DNA of 64,000 bases from Bremia lactucae (GCF_004359215.1 NC_090621.1:1-64000), one strand, 5' to 3'. Positions 44,000 to 55,516 are shown, counted from the first letter of the stretch. Made by a program: numbers and translations. Notes: generated by a model not told the origin, from the letters alone.

Positions 44000-44700
44000 T
44001 TTAGGAGCAGTAGCGCGAGTAATTATTCGTGAAGGGCTATGGGCCGAGAACTTTAAAAATCCTTTAAGACCAAGTGGCACAGGCCAGTCGGTGATCGCCA
44101 TGATATTTGTAGGATTCGGGCGTACACCCTGTTTGCCCACGATGCACCCAAGAAGTGGTATTTCGCTTGCACACTTCTTTAAATTTGAATACAACTTGAG
44201 CTAACGCATAATTGTAGGAACCTTTGGACGTGGGTACGATGTACTTTAACGTTTGACTTTCCGTTTCTAGCTCTGCTATGATCGAAGACGTCATCAAAAT
44301 AACACGGTGCGATTTCTCGCATCGATCTCGCAGGTGCATTGCTAAGTCCCTGTGGCATGACTAGCCACTCCCATAGCATGTGCTTACTTCTGTGAACGGA
44401 ATATTTTGTTCACACACAAGGATCTGATAGAATGCATCCATCAGATGTATTGACGTAAGAATGTACTCTTTAGCATACCATCAATGATTACGTCTTTTCG
44501 TGGGTATCGGCGTTTGAGCCGTTACCGTGCAGGGATCCATTTATTGAACGAATGCACAATCCGCCACCCTCCTGTTGCGATCGCTGATACTCGCTTCCAA
44601 GGCAGTGGTCACTACGTCATGAAACAGTATACTGAACCTGGTATCAAGTCAATTTCGTATCGAGCGCCATTACGCCTTAATTGTTAGGCAACTCGCACGG
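44000..44700 (-). pseudogene. Reverse transcriptase of Gypsy family C
   Basis: Pieces at 44379-44179 and nearby carry MPQGLSNAPA and CYFDDVFDHSRA, equivalent to RT motifs up to the catalytic DD. The upstream region near 44690-44540 reads fingers wording only across shifts. Confidence 0.7.
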
Positions 44701-44999
44701 TACCGTATCAGGCTACACATCCTTGAATTTGATCAAGTCCTTATAGAAAGGATTTATATTTAACGACCTCCACATTGAGACGTAAAATGTTCAATCCGAA
44801 TCTTCTCATCGATGACACTTTCGTCCATCGATGAGCTGCTGAGAATGCGTTCAATCTCAGAAAATTCTATTGCCGATTGAATAGCGGCCATGAACTTGTC
44901 TCCTTTGCCAAGTACGCAGATCAGCTTGACTTCGCTTGTTCGCAGATCACATAAAAACCGTTACTGTTGTAGCGTGGGTAATTCAGTTATTTTCGAGAA

Positions 45000-45570
45000 T
45001 AATTGCGGAGGCGCTATCTGATCAATTGTATAAGCGCCTTCACTTGATCCGTTATTTACTGAGACATTCAATTTCTCACTTTCCTCTTTTTTTTCAAAGG
45101 TACCTGGGGGAATTATTCCCTCGCGTTCTTGGAGACACTTTTCCCTCAAGTATCTCAGGACTTATTCCCTTTTTATTTGGGAAGTATCCTCCCCAGCTGC
45201 CTCTAGCTGTGGCTGCGCAACCACAGCCAGATCCTCTACCATTGACTCTCTCGTCGATCTAGGACTTTTGCGCTGTCTCTTATAGACAATCGTTTCAAAA
45301 TTTTCTGGATGTTGCTTTCCAAGCAAGCCTCTTATTTTGGTTCCAATCATTTTATTCGAGTCATTGAACTTCGACGCTGCCTGTGCTTGTGCACAGCCGT
45401 TGGAATCAAACTCCACAGTGTGATGATAGATCGTAGCACGGAGGTCTTGTGCAGTTGTGCACACGACCGACCCTTAAGTGAGGCCACCGTACTCACTCGT
45501 AGGACATTCACACGCTTGTAGAAGCTTCAAGGCTTTCATCAACTGACCATCTGATGATCAAGAGACAGGC
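45000..45570 (-). pseudogene. Protease-RT linker of Gypsy family C
   Basis: A Gln/Ser/Glu-rich linker frame (45464-45162, 45149-44961) without a known fold. The same stretch, inverted, occurs at 63040-63580, which identifies the fragment at the right end of the window as the same family. Confidence 0.7.
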
Positions 45571-45950
45571 ATTGTCACGGCTTGATGTTGCCAATTTCTG
45601 CATGGATCGTACTTTTTGAGCCATGGAAATCCAATGATGGCATGATAGTTACTATATTAATCCAGGACGATGAATTTATCAACGTTCTGAAAAAATAACT
45701 GTGTATTGGATACTAACTACACGCTGGTTAACTATTAAAGGTGCGCTTGTTGCTAGACGCACCAGTATCTTCATTAGAGGTAAATCACGCTCAACAAACT
45801 TAAGCCAGCAATCTTCTAGCGATTGGCGCCGAATGAAAAATTTAACGCCCCACAAGTGGCCAGGGACTCTAGTGGTAGTTTGCTTGCTAAAGGTTGCCAA
45901 CCGTTTCAAGAAAACAAACCAATTCTATAAATTTTATAAGTCAGCTCATT
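45570..45950 (-). pseudogene. Retropepsin C-terminal region of Gypsy family C
   Basis: The minus strand ends the protease with wording like GFPWLKKYDPCRNWQHQAVTM, matching the better-preserved plus-strand copy at 62900-63030. Confidence 0.65.
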
Positions 45951-46413
45951 GATTGCATTTCTCGTAGTATGCACCGTCCAGTTGATTGATTGCTAGTTCG
46001 CTTTTGAAAGGTAGCGTACTTGCCGCAGTGAAAGCGACTTTTCGCCTCACCAATGGCACGAAGGGGATTCCGAATAACAACTTACTTTAAATCAATACTG
46101 GAACTAAATTGGCGAATGTGTGGAGATGAGAGCGGTTTACCTGAGTGTTTTTGATTGCAGGGTGATGAGGTTAACTTCGTCGCCTGGGACAGTCACACAC
46201 AACGTTTTTGTGTGAGGCGCAACTTTCGTCAAGGGACCCGCAAAATCGTTTGACATTGCTGGATTGGTAGGGCGCTCCGCACCTGCTGACTCTGACCGTT
46301 ATTTGACGAATCGCATCGCCAATGCAGTTTGGAAACTGTATCGGATTCGCGACCTCGTTTTCTTAGTGGAGTCAATCATTTCGTTCAGTATTATTGGCAT
46401 TGCGGCACTGCCC

Positions 46414-47265
46414 TCATAGGCGTAGCGGCCTGTCTTTTAACAGCGATCGTACTTTTGGAATCGTTTGAAACTTAAAAAAAGCGTATTTCGCGTTCTCCAC
46501 TAACGAGAGGTCCGTGATTTTGAACTTCGACTTCTTGTTGTCTCGGCCGATGATAGGCACCAGAGTTGACGAAAGCCTGTTTAAGGCTGAAGTCATTACG
46601 TTCCGCTATTAAGAAGTCTTTAGCGTTTTAGTTCAAGATGAAACAGGTAGGACTTTTCGAAACCGTTCGAAAGACCACAAATAAACACAGTTACCTGTGT
46701 TTTTTCTTCAATGAACGACTAAAAAAATACTAAATATCGTGTATGTTTTGTGCGTAAGCGTGAGGGTCATGCTTACCCTTTTCGAATCCAGGAGCTCTAC
46801 TCGAGCCCTGATTTCGGCCCGTGACGGCTCAACCATTTTTCTGAGCCGGGTCTTAAAGACTTCATACGACTTAAACACCAACGGTTGTTAAATTTCAGCC
46901 GTAAGGCCCAAGATTTGGCACGTCTGGCCAAGATGGCCATGTCAAACTTCATTTTTGTCGTTGCGGTGAGCTTCAGTAGCATCGTCTCATTCGACGATAT
47001 CTTAACATGGAGTCACCTTCGACTGCCTTGACTGCCACGCAAAAAAATCAATCTTTAAGCTTTCGAATTGACGCGTTTGCGTCGGCTGGCAAGCAGCATG
47101 TAAACGATGCTGTCTTAACAGTTCCAACTGTTCAGCACCCTGTTCTCTCAATACCTCTGCGTGTTGAAAGCCCTGGTGACGAAGCAAGATACCTTTTTTA
47201 GACCGCATCGAGATCATGTGAAATGAACTCGGCTTAAGCCTGGTGTTGATCGTAGCGAATAACAT
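46414..47265 (-). pseudogene. Gag-like region of Gypsy family C
   Basis: Short frames (46982-46797 with FDMAILARRAKSWALRLKF; 46596-46414) lie where gag is expected, between the primer-binding site and protease. No zinc knuckle was found. Confidence 0.5.
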
Positions 47266-47452
47266 GGCGTTAACGACTATCCCCTGCGGCTAAACTCATA
47301 CGTTTGACCACTCTCCATTCAATATCACTCGAATGAGTATAGGTTTCGCGCGTTGGGTGGAAACCTACTTGAGGAGCTTGAAAAACTCCCTTCTTCTTCA
47401 TCCAACAAGTCAATGTTTGATGGAACGTGCATGGCCGTTTAACGGACCAGAT

Positions 47453-47462
47453 AGTGCTACCA
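47453..47462 (-). other. Primer-binding site, family C
   Basis: TGGTAGCACT on the minus strand, two bases after the LTR end at 47465; the same ten bases as in families A and B. Confidence 0.65.
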
Positions 47463-47464
47463 TT

Positions 47465-47617
47465 TGTGACAGGGGCACCTTACGCTAGGACTGGTACCAG
47501 TACTAATCAACCTACACTGATAATTATGAAGGTGGGGTGCCTCGATACTTCACGTACACTGACGTGCAAAGGAAGATTTTAAGTAACTAAGAAGTCTTGG
47601 CTACTCTAACTCAATAC
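47465..47617 (-). repeat. 5' LTR of family C, inner part
   Basis: Begins TGTGACAGGGGCACC next to the primer-binding site. It is interrupted at 47617 by the family B element and resumes at 52375. Confidence 0.7.
47613..47617. repeat. Target-site duplication AATAC (left)
   Basis: Matches 52370-52374 exactly and defines the ends of the inserted family B element. Confidence 0.88.
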
Positions 47618-48085
47618 TGTTGCGGAGCTACCTCGCTCATAAAGTCAAAAGAAGACTTATAGGTTCAAAGCGTCTCTTAGTTCAAACTAATGGATTTAAC
47701 AACTCACGGAGTCGCACAAGCCATTAAAGCTTATTGATTCCTAGCTGAAGGGATTAATGCGCTAGTAGAACCAAGTGGGTGTATATACTTAAAGAAAGGT
47801 ATTTGTCTCACAGATCAAAACGCAAGCCTTAGGAAAGCACTTGGCGTTTTTAGATCAGTAAGGGGAATGCTTTTAATCCAATTAATTAAATTTAAAGCCT
47901 TACCCTAGCTAATTTAAAAATAGATTTCGGCCGCCAGAATAATATCTGGCGGCGACCACATTTGTTACCCATAATAAATGGAATTTTAGTAGTTAGCTAT
48001 TTTGAAAAAAAGATAAAAGGATATTTTACCCATACAGTAAATGTTCCAAAACAACGGTTTACCAACCGATGTGTGCCGCATTACA
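47618..48085 (-). repeat. 3' LTR, family B copy 2
   Basis: 468 bp, matching 13921-14412. Confidence 0.85.
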
Positions 48086-48211
48086 CTCTTTCCCATCAGA
48101 CTGTTGACCCCGAATGACAACATTCGCTTCGTTTTTCCTGAGGTTGGAACATAAACAGCTAACCGTTTGGTTGTGGTTTGTACCATATCACTAAGCGCGG
48201 GTCACAGACTT

Positions 48212-48850
48212 TTAGCACCTTCTTCGACAATGAGGGAATGGTGGACTCTGTAAGTCATTCTCCATCGGAGGATGCGGAAGAAAAACGTCGCTCTTACACG
48301 CCTTCTCACGAGGATGAGGGTTGGCGGGCCCCAAATCCGTTCCCAGAGCCGGTCGACTAGTTCTCCTCCACCAAGCCCTGAGCCACGTAGTGGCATCGTT
48401 AACGGAACGCGTAGGTGAGTGAAACCGTTGACATAAAACAGAGTGTAGCCTGTAGAGGCATGGATAGCGTTTTTTAAGCAGATTCCACCACTGGAAGCAT
48501 TTAGCTCCACCGCTTTGGTGTCTGAGCACACACACTGCGTAAAACGTCTTTAATGACGCGATTGACACGTTCAGTTTGACAAACGGTCTGCGGATGGTCC
48601 GCGGTGGACATGTCCAATCTGGTGCCAATCACTCGGAAAATCTATTTCCAGAATTTACTTTTGAAACGGGGGTCTCGATCAAAGATAATTACCACTGGCA
48701 AACCGTGCTGTCGAAACACGCTATCGATGAACAGTCTTGCTGAACCGTTACCATCAATGGTGTCTGGCACAGCCGCTAAGTGAGCCAATTGCTTAATCGG
48801 TTAACAAACACCACTACGCCGGAGTTACCGGCCAAATCTTTTTGTAGACC
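48212..48850 (-). pseudogene. Integrase fragment, family B copy 2
   Basis: Decayed equivalent of the copy 1 integrase, with DNA-level similarity to 9463-9850 (same block around the TDGQT motif). A junction near 48360 removes the following chromodomain region and most of the antisense frame. Confidence 0.7.
48239..48358 (+). pseudogene. Start of antisense frame, family B copy 2
   Basis: Keeps the same ATG as 7842 in copy 1 and 39 further codons before a TAG at the deletion junction. The N-terminus (MVDSVSHSPSEDAEEKRR) resembles that of copy 1 (MVDFESHSLSEEVEK), with amino acid wording kept over about 15 residues. Confidence 0.5.
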
Positions 48851-49172
48851 GAAACCAAAATCCATACGAATGGGCTCTTAACACCCTATGGGTGCGGATA
48901 GACTTGCTAGTGGTGCAGCAGCATGCGCCGAAGGTTTAACCCGTTGGCAGGTTTCGCAAAAGCGTTTGTGCAAACGTATGTGCTGGCCCATACATAAAGT
49001 TTGTGGGCCATTAATAAATCTGGCTTACAGAGCCGTAGGTCTTTTCTCTCCCGAGATGACCACTAAGGACAGTATCGTGTGCCTCATAGAGAATCTGGCT
49101 CTTTAATCCTAATCATGAGGGACAACGACGCGCGGAGGATCCGCAGCGTCCGTGCAATAAACCAACAAGTCG

Positions 49173-49900
49173 TTATCGATAGAATATCGATGTAACCTTG
49201 CACGCAACCGTGCCGACAATTTTAAAACCCGATTCAGAGCGCTTTGGAGCTCGTAGCAGAGCTACACACTGTTCATCCTGGGCGCAAGCCGAACGGATTA
49301 ATTCAGTAAGAAGCGTCATTATATTCTTTGAATGAGAGAGCATATAATACAGCTTGCGTGGTAACTCAATCGCCGAGGCATTCTGCTTGCCAGGCTTAAA
49401 CTTCACCTTGAAGTTGTATTCCGCAAAAAATGGTAGCCATTGATTTATTCTCTGTGAGAGATGGAGCGACTTAGTCGCCGTGCATAATGACGCATTAACT
49501 GAAAATATATCATAAACGGCTTAGAGCCGAGCAGATGAAATCTAAATTTGACGAGAGCATACTTCATTGCAGGTAACTCTTTGTTATAAATTGAGTAGCT
49601 GTCTAGACTCGAACGCAATTACACATCCATGCCCATCATCATCTGTTTGTAACAGAGTACTGCCAGTGGCAAAATACGATGCGTCACAGACGATACTGAT
49701 AGACCAATCTGGATTTGGCAGTGCTGGAATCGGGGCATGAATAAGACTATCCGAATTACTCGAAAAACATTATGCTCGGTGCTATTCCAACAACGATCCG
49801 TATCTTCTTTTAAGAGATCAGATAATGGCCTAGCCATATCAGGGTAATTTTTGTTATATTTGTGTAAATAATTGGCGAGACTAACCACTTACGCAAATCC
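49173..49900 (-). pseudogene. RNase H region, family B copy 2
   Basis: Frames at 49888-49619 and 49406-49173 correspond to RT C-terminal and RNase H end sequences of copy 1; stops between. Confidence 0.7.
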
Positions 49901-50004
49901 TTTTGGTTTTTAGGAACCGGCCAATCTACTATGAATTTTTCCTTAGCGGGATCCGCTCCAAGGTCTCGCAACTCAAATAATAAGCACCTTAAGAAAGAAA
50001 TTTC

Positions 50005-50480
50005 TTATGCGCCAAAAATGCATTTAGATGCATTGGCATGCAATTTACGTGTGCGCATACACTCAAACAATCCTCGCAAATCGTCTATAAGGTTTTCCTC
50101 ATCCGAACGACCCTGCTTCACACGACTATGGATCAAAATTTCATCAAAATAAGTCTTTGCATATTCTCGATGAGGGCGGAACAGTTGCGTCACTAGACGA
50201 TTAAATATTGCTGGGTTGTGGAAAGCCCTTGTGGCATAACCAACCACTCCCATAGCATACCGCTTGGGGGGCTAACCGCTGTAAGCGGGATATCGCTAGT
50301 TCGCATGTGCAGTTGGTAATAACCTTCAACTAAGTCAAGTGCACTGTACATTGTACACTCCACCATATTGTTCTGAAGAACATCCTTTTTAGGATAGGGG
50401 GTTTGTGCTGGTATAGTGACAGCATTAAGCTTATTTAAAGCATGTTCAATGCGCCATTTACCATTGGCTTTTTTACACAA
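50005..50480 (-). pseudogene. RT fragment, family B copy 2
   Basis: Two frames (50480-50193, 50253-50005) show NGKWRIEHALNKLNAVTIPAQ, MLWEWLVMPQGLSTTQQYL and YFDEILIHSR. The catalytic DD is changed to DE here. Confidence 0.85.
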
Positions 50481-50557
50481 AATGTCAGTGTCAAATGGGG
50501 AGATTTGCTCTCTCTCACCATTCCAGCCTCGTGCTTAGCACGGAAGAAAATCGTCAA

Positions 50558-50982
50558 TTACGTCACACGGTTCCTTTGGTAAGCAAGAAAGATATGCGTG
50601 GCGCCTAAGGTCTTAGACCTCCAATCGATCCATGGCTCATGGCGTTCAAGCCAGGCCATACCAAGGATGATATCATATCTCGAATCCAAATCAAAGATGA
50701 GGCAGCGTCCCGCACTGTCAAAGTCCAGAAACTTTATACCCAAGTTCAACAAACCATTAGGAACAGTGACAGCCTAGTCGCTAAGCGAACAGTGATTGTA
50801 TCAATTTCATGCGCTTTAAGCGCCTCAACGTATTGTTTATATCCCTCAAGGGAGGGGCGTCGAACATAATAGCAAGACGCCCCTGAGTCAATTAAAATTA
50901 TCCATGGCTTATCAAAGCCCTGCACAGTCGCTTGAGCGACTAATAAGCCAGGCTTGTACTCACGCCCCGCGATACTACGCAC
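50558..50982 (-). pseudogene. Retropepsin region, family B copy 2
   Basis: Frames 50982-50746 (with IDSGASCYYVRRP, the active-site motif) and 50752-50558 (LDSRYDIILGMAWLERHEPWIDW). A gap of a few bases disrupts the junction. Confidence 0.8.
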
Positions 50983-51112
50983 CCAGCCAGTTGGGGCTAG
51001 GTCCTATTTACTCTCACCTCCTAGAGGTTCAACAGAGCCTAGGTCTTCCCCAGAATGTCACCCCGCACCTACTGGGTATCGACGTTTTTCCGCACTGTAC
51101 CAGATTACTGGT

Positions 51113-51820
51113 TCAGGTCGGGATTGGTGCTCTTTCGAGCTTTACGCGTATTGCGTAGGAGACCGGCCGGACTAAATGTTTCGTGCTTTCGCACCGATAA
51201 CATCTACAATTGATCTTATGCTGTTCCACAGCTTGAAATGGCCCTTCTCCTTCCTCAATGAGGCTTAAATCCATGGGTTCCAGTCTATTGGACGGCACTC
51301 ATGTGCTGAAGGGCTTGTACGATTTATAGGCGTGCTAACGCGAGCAGACTTGTAGTCGAACTCAGCGCGTAACGCTATGGCAAATGCCTCTTTGAAAGTG
51401 GCAGGATGAGATCGAAATTATTCCATCCGGGCGACGCCCTCATTAAGACCCCTCCATAAAGATTGTTTCGACAATTGCTTCTAGCACCGGTCTTGATGCA
51501 TTGTGCAATGAAAATTCTCAACTCCTGGATAGGCCGCTAGGATTCGTTTACCCTGTCGAGTCGCTATGAGCCGTAATCGCATGCGAAAGGCCTGATCAGG
51601 CGAAGCAAGCATGCTAGTCATTTGCTGTTTTCAGCGAATCACATGAAAGAAAAGCGTCGTTTGTGGACGTGCTGCACGATACTTTGCACTCCATGGCTCT
51701 ACCTCCGAGTTTGGAATTGGCCATATCCACCTTTTGCAGTTCTGTAAAGAACGAGGCGGAGACAATAGACAGCTCCATCTGCTTAATCCAGAAAAGGAGT
51801 ATTTTTCCCTTTTTTCTCAA
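51113..51820 (-). pseudogene. Gag region, family B copy 2
   Basis: Frames 51820-51614 and 51298-51113 match gag of copy 1; the zinc knuckle is degraded (CYRCESTKHLVRP). Confidence 0.7.
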
Positions 51821-52141
51821 ATGTCTTTAAATTGACAACTAGAGGGCGAGCCTTAGGCTCTGAATCAGGTACGGAGATGTACTGAGTTGGCATAGATGCC
51901 ACAAGGTGATCTTGAACCTATCCGTCTGGGGAGGATTCATATCACATGAAGGCTTCAAGCCATGCATGCAGGACCTCTGGTCCCTGGGACATAATGAACT
52001 CTATATGATCAAGCGCAAAAAAGTTTTGAGCTTGTCATACGCTCTGCGTTGCGCCTCTGATGGTTCTGGTAACTCTTCCATTTCAGTAAAAGCTTAGTCT
52101 TATAAAAACTGAGACATAGATTGACTACGAGTGCTACCAGG

Positions 52142-52369
52142 TGTAGCGGAGCTACCTCGCTCCTTAAGTCAGAGGAAGACTAATAGACTCAAAAAGTCTA
52201 TAAGTTCGATAGAACTAATGGTCTTAAGAACTCAAGGAGTCGTACAAGCTATTAGAACTTAGTGAATTTTGAATCCGAGTTCAAGGAATTCATGTGCTAG
52301 TAGAACCAAGTGGCAACGAGTGCCCGAGCGTATGGATCTTAGAATCACCAACCGATGTGTGCCATTTCA
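52142..52369 (-). repeat. 5' LTR, family B copy 2, internally deleted
   Basis: Only 228 bp remain. Both ends match the 468-bp partner LTR, so about 240 bp in the middle are missing. Confidence 0.85.
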
Positions 52370-52374
52370 AATAC
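52370..52374. repeat. Target-site duplication AATAC (right)
   Basis: Matches 47613-47617. Confidence 0.88.
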
Positions 52375-52711
52375 TTAGGCTTAATGCTGTACACTCTGGG
52401 CTGAGATGAACAAAGTAAATTATAGAATATATTTAAGTCCCTACGTAACGATTTTTTAATTTACTGACTCAAATATATAATAATAACAATGTGAGCGCAC
52501 CGAATCGTGTCTAGTAACGATTGGCGGGGATGACTGAAACTTAATGAGCCAATCAACAGAGCTATTGTCAATATTTCCAAATTTGATTAAATTGAGCATA
52601 TTAATTCAAAGTTGTGAAATAATAATAATTATATGCTTCACTATTATTTTCTTTTAGAGAAAATAGAATTTTTATTTCTTCTATATGAAATAATATTTAT
52701 GTTACGGGACA
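52375..52711 (-). repeat. 5' LTR of family C, outer part
   Basis: Continuation of the interrupted LTR, ending ...GTTACGGGACA. Its end resembles 42222-42293. Confidence 0.6.
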
Positions 52712-53602
52712 TTTACAGAAAATTTGAGTTGTGACGTGGAATCTGCGTTGGTGTAAACCAAGACCGGAGACGTCATAGGTGGACCACTATATTATACTCG
52801 AATATAAATAAAATCAGCCTCGCGACCAAGAAGCGTGATGTAGCTCTCAAGTCATGCATGCGGAAACGATCGATAAATCAAGTTCTTTTACACTGTGATG
52901 TCTGGCTTTTAAATGGGTAAATACATAAATCACAGACTGTCCATTCGCCTAAGAAACATTATTTTCATTAATTAAGATTAATACCGCAATTCTGAAAATT
53001 TGGTCGTACGGGATTGTACGACTGGGGCCTTTGCGATCTGTCTTGTCTACTACTCTCTTTCTAAATTGAAGTCTATCCGGACATATTGCAATATTTAAGT
53101 GCAATGCCAGAGTGGTATTTCCAAGTCTATGTCCACCTTGATCGTAGCAGGAGGTGCTTCCTTTTCCTTCCTATTCGTTCCGACTCAACTTGCACAAATT
53201 ATGGACTGTTGCTGGCACTGGCTTCAAGTGAAATCACATTTTAATTGGTTGAAACGAATCAGTATGCGCTTTGTCCTACCAGAAAAGAAAACGACGAGCG
53301 TCTTTCCGAAAGAATTATTCGCATAAAGGGAGAGCCATCACCTGACAGATGTTTCGGTCCTCTACTTACGGATAGGGCAAGTTTTTCTTGAGAAAAAACC
53401 GTCATGGGTGCACGCAACCGCTCAAGTGCACCCACTGCCTATGATCTCCACATGGGAAGCTAAAATGACCTTCTTGCTGTCGTCACCCCCTTTCAAAATA
53501 TGGTTCCGTACATTACGCCTGAATGACTGTCGACGCAAACGTCTCGTCCATAGCGACACATTTCGCTTTTAAAGGCAATAATTTTATCCAATAGCATCGC
53601 AA
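52712..53602. other. AT-rich spacer upstream of NadB
   Basis: No gene recognised. A 98-codon minus-strand frame (53789-53493, starting GTG) overlaps the NadB N-terminal extension and has somewhat protein-like composition, but it has no ATG or domain support. Confidence 0.4.
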
Positions 53603-55516
53603 ATGCCCTTTCATCAGGAACTATCCGGACAAACCTCGGCACTTGTTTTTTCAGAACGCAATTTGCCATCCAGCCCGCACTTGGATGTCTGTGAAGAGCT
53701 CGTGGATTTTCAACAAGAAGTACCCCGTGTACACTGCCACCCACTAAGCGCCTTTTCTGGTCTTCTATTCCGTCAAATTCAAGCAACACTTATCACCAGC
53801 TTCGTCACTAGTGGCGCGATGACTCAGCTCGAGCTGTTGGCGCAGCCGATGCTTTCGGCTCCGTTTAGCGCTCTGGAGTCGTGCGTCAAGGCCAATTTTA
53901 CTATTCCGCGTCACCGACTTACTGGGAGCTCTTCGCTACGCCGTGCGTCGGTGGCAACTGCCAACTATGATACGATTGAGTGCAAAGCGCTTATTCTTGG
54001 CTGTGGCGTTGCTGGCAATGCCGCTGCCTTGCGCCTTGCGAACCAAGGAGTTAACGTGACGATTCTCGCCGCCGCGGACGATCCGAACCACTGTGCAACG
54101 TATTATGCCCAAGGTGGCATTATTTACAAAAGCGAGGACGATACACCCGCACTGTTATCGTCGGACGTCCACCGCGCAGGCGCGGGTGTCTGTGACGATG
54201 TCGCTGTCCAGAAATTGGCGGTCGAAGGCCCTGGACGCGTCGAAGAATTGCTCTTGGACGTTGCCAAAGTACCATTTACCCGCAAGGACGATGGTGAGCT
54301 GGCCCTTACGCTCGAGGCGTCCCACAACCGTGCACGGATTCTATACAAGGCCGATCACACGGGTCGAGCTATCTCGACTAGCATGATCCAAGCCGTGCGA
54401 GAGCATCCCAATATTCTCCTTCTTCCTGGTCGCAGCGCATTTGAATTGGTCACGAATAGCGCGGGGGATTGTGTCGGGGCTTTAACTGTGACTTTACACG
54501 GCAAAGTCGAATACTACCGTGCTCCATTCACTCTTTTAGCCACGGGTGGTGTGGGGGACGTGTATCAAAACACGTCGAATCCTGAAGGAGCTCGTGGAGA
54601 AGGAATTGCCATGGCTGCTCGTATTGGAGCGAAGCTTAAGAACATGCAGTATGTGCAATTTCACCCTACGACGCTGTATATTCCGAACGAGCGGCGCTTT
54701 TTGTTGACGGAGGCACTGCGAGGCGAAGGCGCGATTTTACGCACGAAAAACGGTCGGGCATTTGCCAAGGAGTACCATCCCGACGGCGAACTCGCGCCTC
54801 GGGATGTCGTAGCTCGTCTTATCTTGGCTGAAATGGAGAAACAAGATGAAGTGTGCATGTTTTTGGACATTACGCACAAGGACGGTGAGTGGATTCAACG
54901 TCGCTTTCCGACGATTTATCAGCACTGTCGTGACCGTGGGATTGATATTACGAAGGAGCCCATGCCTGTGGTTCCTGCAGCTCATTATCACTGTGGTGGC
55001 GTTGAGGTTGATTTGCAAGGACGGACGTCGGTCGCTGGATTGTATGCTGCGGGCGAGGTGAGCTGTACGGGCCTTCACGGTGCGAATCGATTAGCGTCGA
55101 CGTCGCTATTGGAGGGATTGGTTTGGGGTTGTAGCTCGGCGGATGATTATATGAAGCGCATTTCTTTGTTTGATTCGAAGAATCTGATGCATGCATGTGA
55201 TCCGTTTGCGTCCCTTAGTGGCGGTCGTGATTCCTATGCGAATGAAATTGAAGCGGTGATGTTGGCGACTCAACGCATTATGTGGGAATCGGTGGGTCCG
55301 ATTCGCACGGCCGCTGGCATGGAGAGCGCAGTGGAGAAGCTTGCGCTGTTGGAAGTCAAGGCTGACAAATTGCATCAAGAGTGCCGCGTGACTCGCGAGA
55401 CTGCTGGACTTCGCAATGCTGTGCGTGCAGCGAAGGAGATTGCGCTTGCGGCACTAAAGAGTCCCGTGTCGGTTGGCACGCATTATGTGGTGCAAGATTT
55501 AGTTGCGTTGGTTTAG
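53603..55516 (+). CDS. L-aspartate oxidase (NadB-like)
   Basis: The 637-codon frame encodes an FAD-dependent L-aspartate oxidase, making iminoaspartate for quinolinate and NAD. The FAD-binding motif LILGCGVAGNAAALRLANQG is at about 128-147. The NadB wording EASHNRARILYKADHTGRA (about 236) and FHPTTLY (about 353), RFLLTEALRGEGAIL and APRDVVAR near 400, with a catalytic Arg region, set it apart from succinate dehydrogenase flavoproteins. The first ATG gives a 72-residue N-terminal extension without homology. The second good ATG at 53819 (MTQLELLAQPM) gives 565 residues, close to usual NadB size, with a basic Ser-rich leader that could target mitochondria or another organelle. I favour 53819 as start. 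Intact, intronless. Confidence 0.85.
   Translation: MPFHQELSGQTSALVFSERNLPSSPHLDVCEELVDFQQEVPRVHCHPLSAFSGLLFRQIQATLITSFVTSGAMTQLELLAQPMLSAPFSALESCVKANFTIPRHRLTGSSSLRRASVATANYDTIECKALILGCGVAGNAAALRLANQGVNVTILAAADDPNHCATYYAQGGIIYKSEDDTPALLSSDVHRAGAGVCDDVAVQKLAVEGPGRVEELLLDVAKVPFTRKDDGELALTLEASHNRARILYKADHTGRAISTSMIQAVREHPNILLLPGRSAFELVTNSAGDCVGALTVTLHGKVEYYRAPFTLLATGGVGDVYQNTSNPEGARGEGIAMAARIGAKLKNMQYVQFHPTTLYIPNERRFLLTEALRGEGAILRTKNGRAFAKEYHPDGELAPRDVVARLILAEMEKQDEVCMFLDITHKDGEWIQRRFPTIYQHCRDRGIDITKEPMPVVPAAHYHCGGVEVDLQGRTSVAGLYAAGEVSCTGLHGANRLASTSLLEGLVWGCSSADDYMKRISLFDSKNLMHACDPFASLSGGRDSYANEIEAVMLATQRIMWESVGPIRTAAGMESAVEKLALLEVKADKLHQECRVTRETAGLRNAVRAAKEIALAALKSPVSVGTHYVVQDLVALV

Larger units (their letters stand above)
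42294..47462 (-). mobile_element. Gypsy element family C, internal region
   Basis: On the minus strand this reads gag-like (about 47265-46414), retropepsin region (about 45950-45560), a linker (about 45520-45000), RT (about 44700-44000) and RNase H (43908-43663). Signals: MLWEWLVMPQGLSNAPA and a YFDDVF core in the RT; CDASDFAID and CYQSRLLQPAERNYPVHNKEL in RNase H. No integrase could be recognised in the space towards 42294. Many stops and shifts. The 5' LTR (47465-52711) is interrupted by another element. Confidence 0.75.
47618..52369 (-). mobile_element. Gypsy chromovirus family B, copy 2, nested in family C LTR
   Basis: This 4,752-bp copy has a 3' LTR (47618-48085), the start of the antisense frame, a partial integrase (about 48210-48850), RNase H (about 49170-49900), RT (50005-50480), retropepsin (50558-50982), gag (51113-51820), primer-binding site and a shortened 5' LTR (52142-52369). 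A 5-bp target duplication AATAC surrounds it. About 1.4 kb seen in copy 1 (most of the antisense frame, chromodomain and integrase end) is deleted. Numerous stops; dead. Confidence 0.9.

Noticed and set aside
44936..45262. A plus-strand membrane-like protein of 108 residues
   Set aside because: It is the reverse of the family C linker; the inverted copy at 63225-63572 shows the same shadow.
53493..53789. Minus-strand 98-codon gene overlapping the NadB start
   Set aside because: It starts with GTG, has no recognised domain and no clear exon partner. Kept only as a remark.
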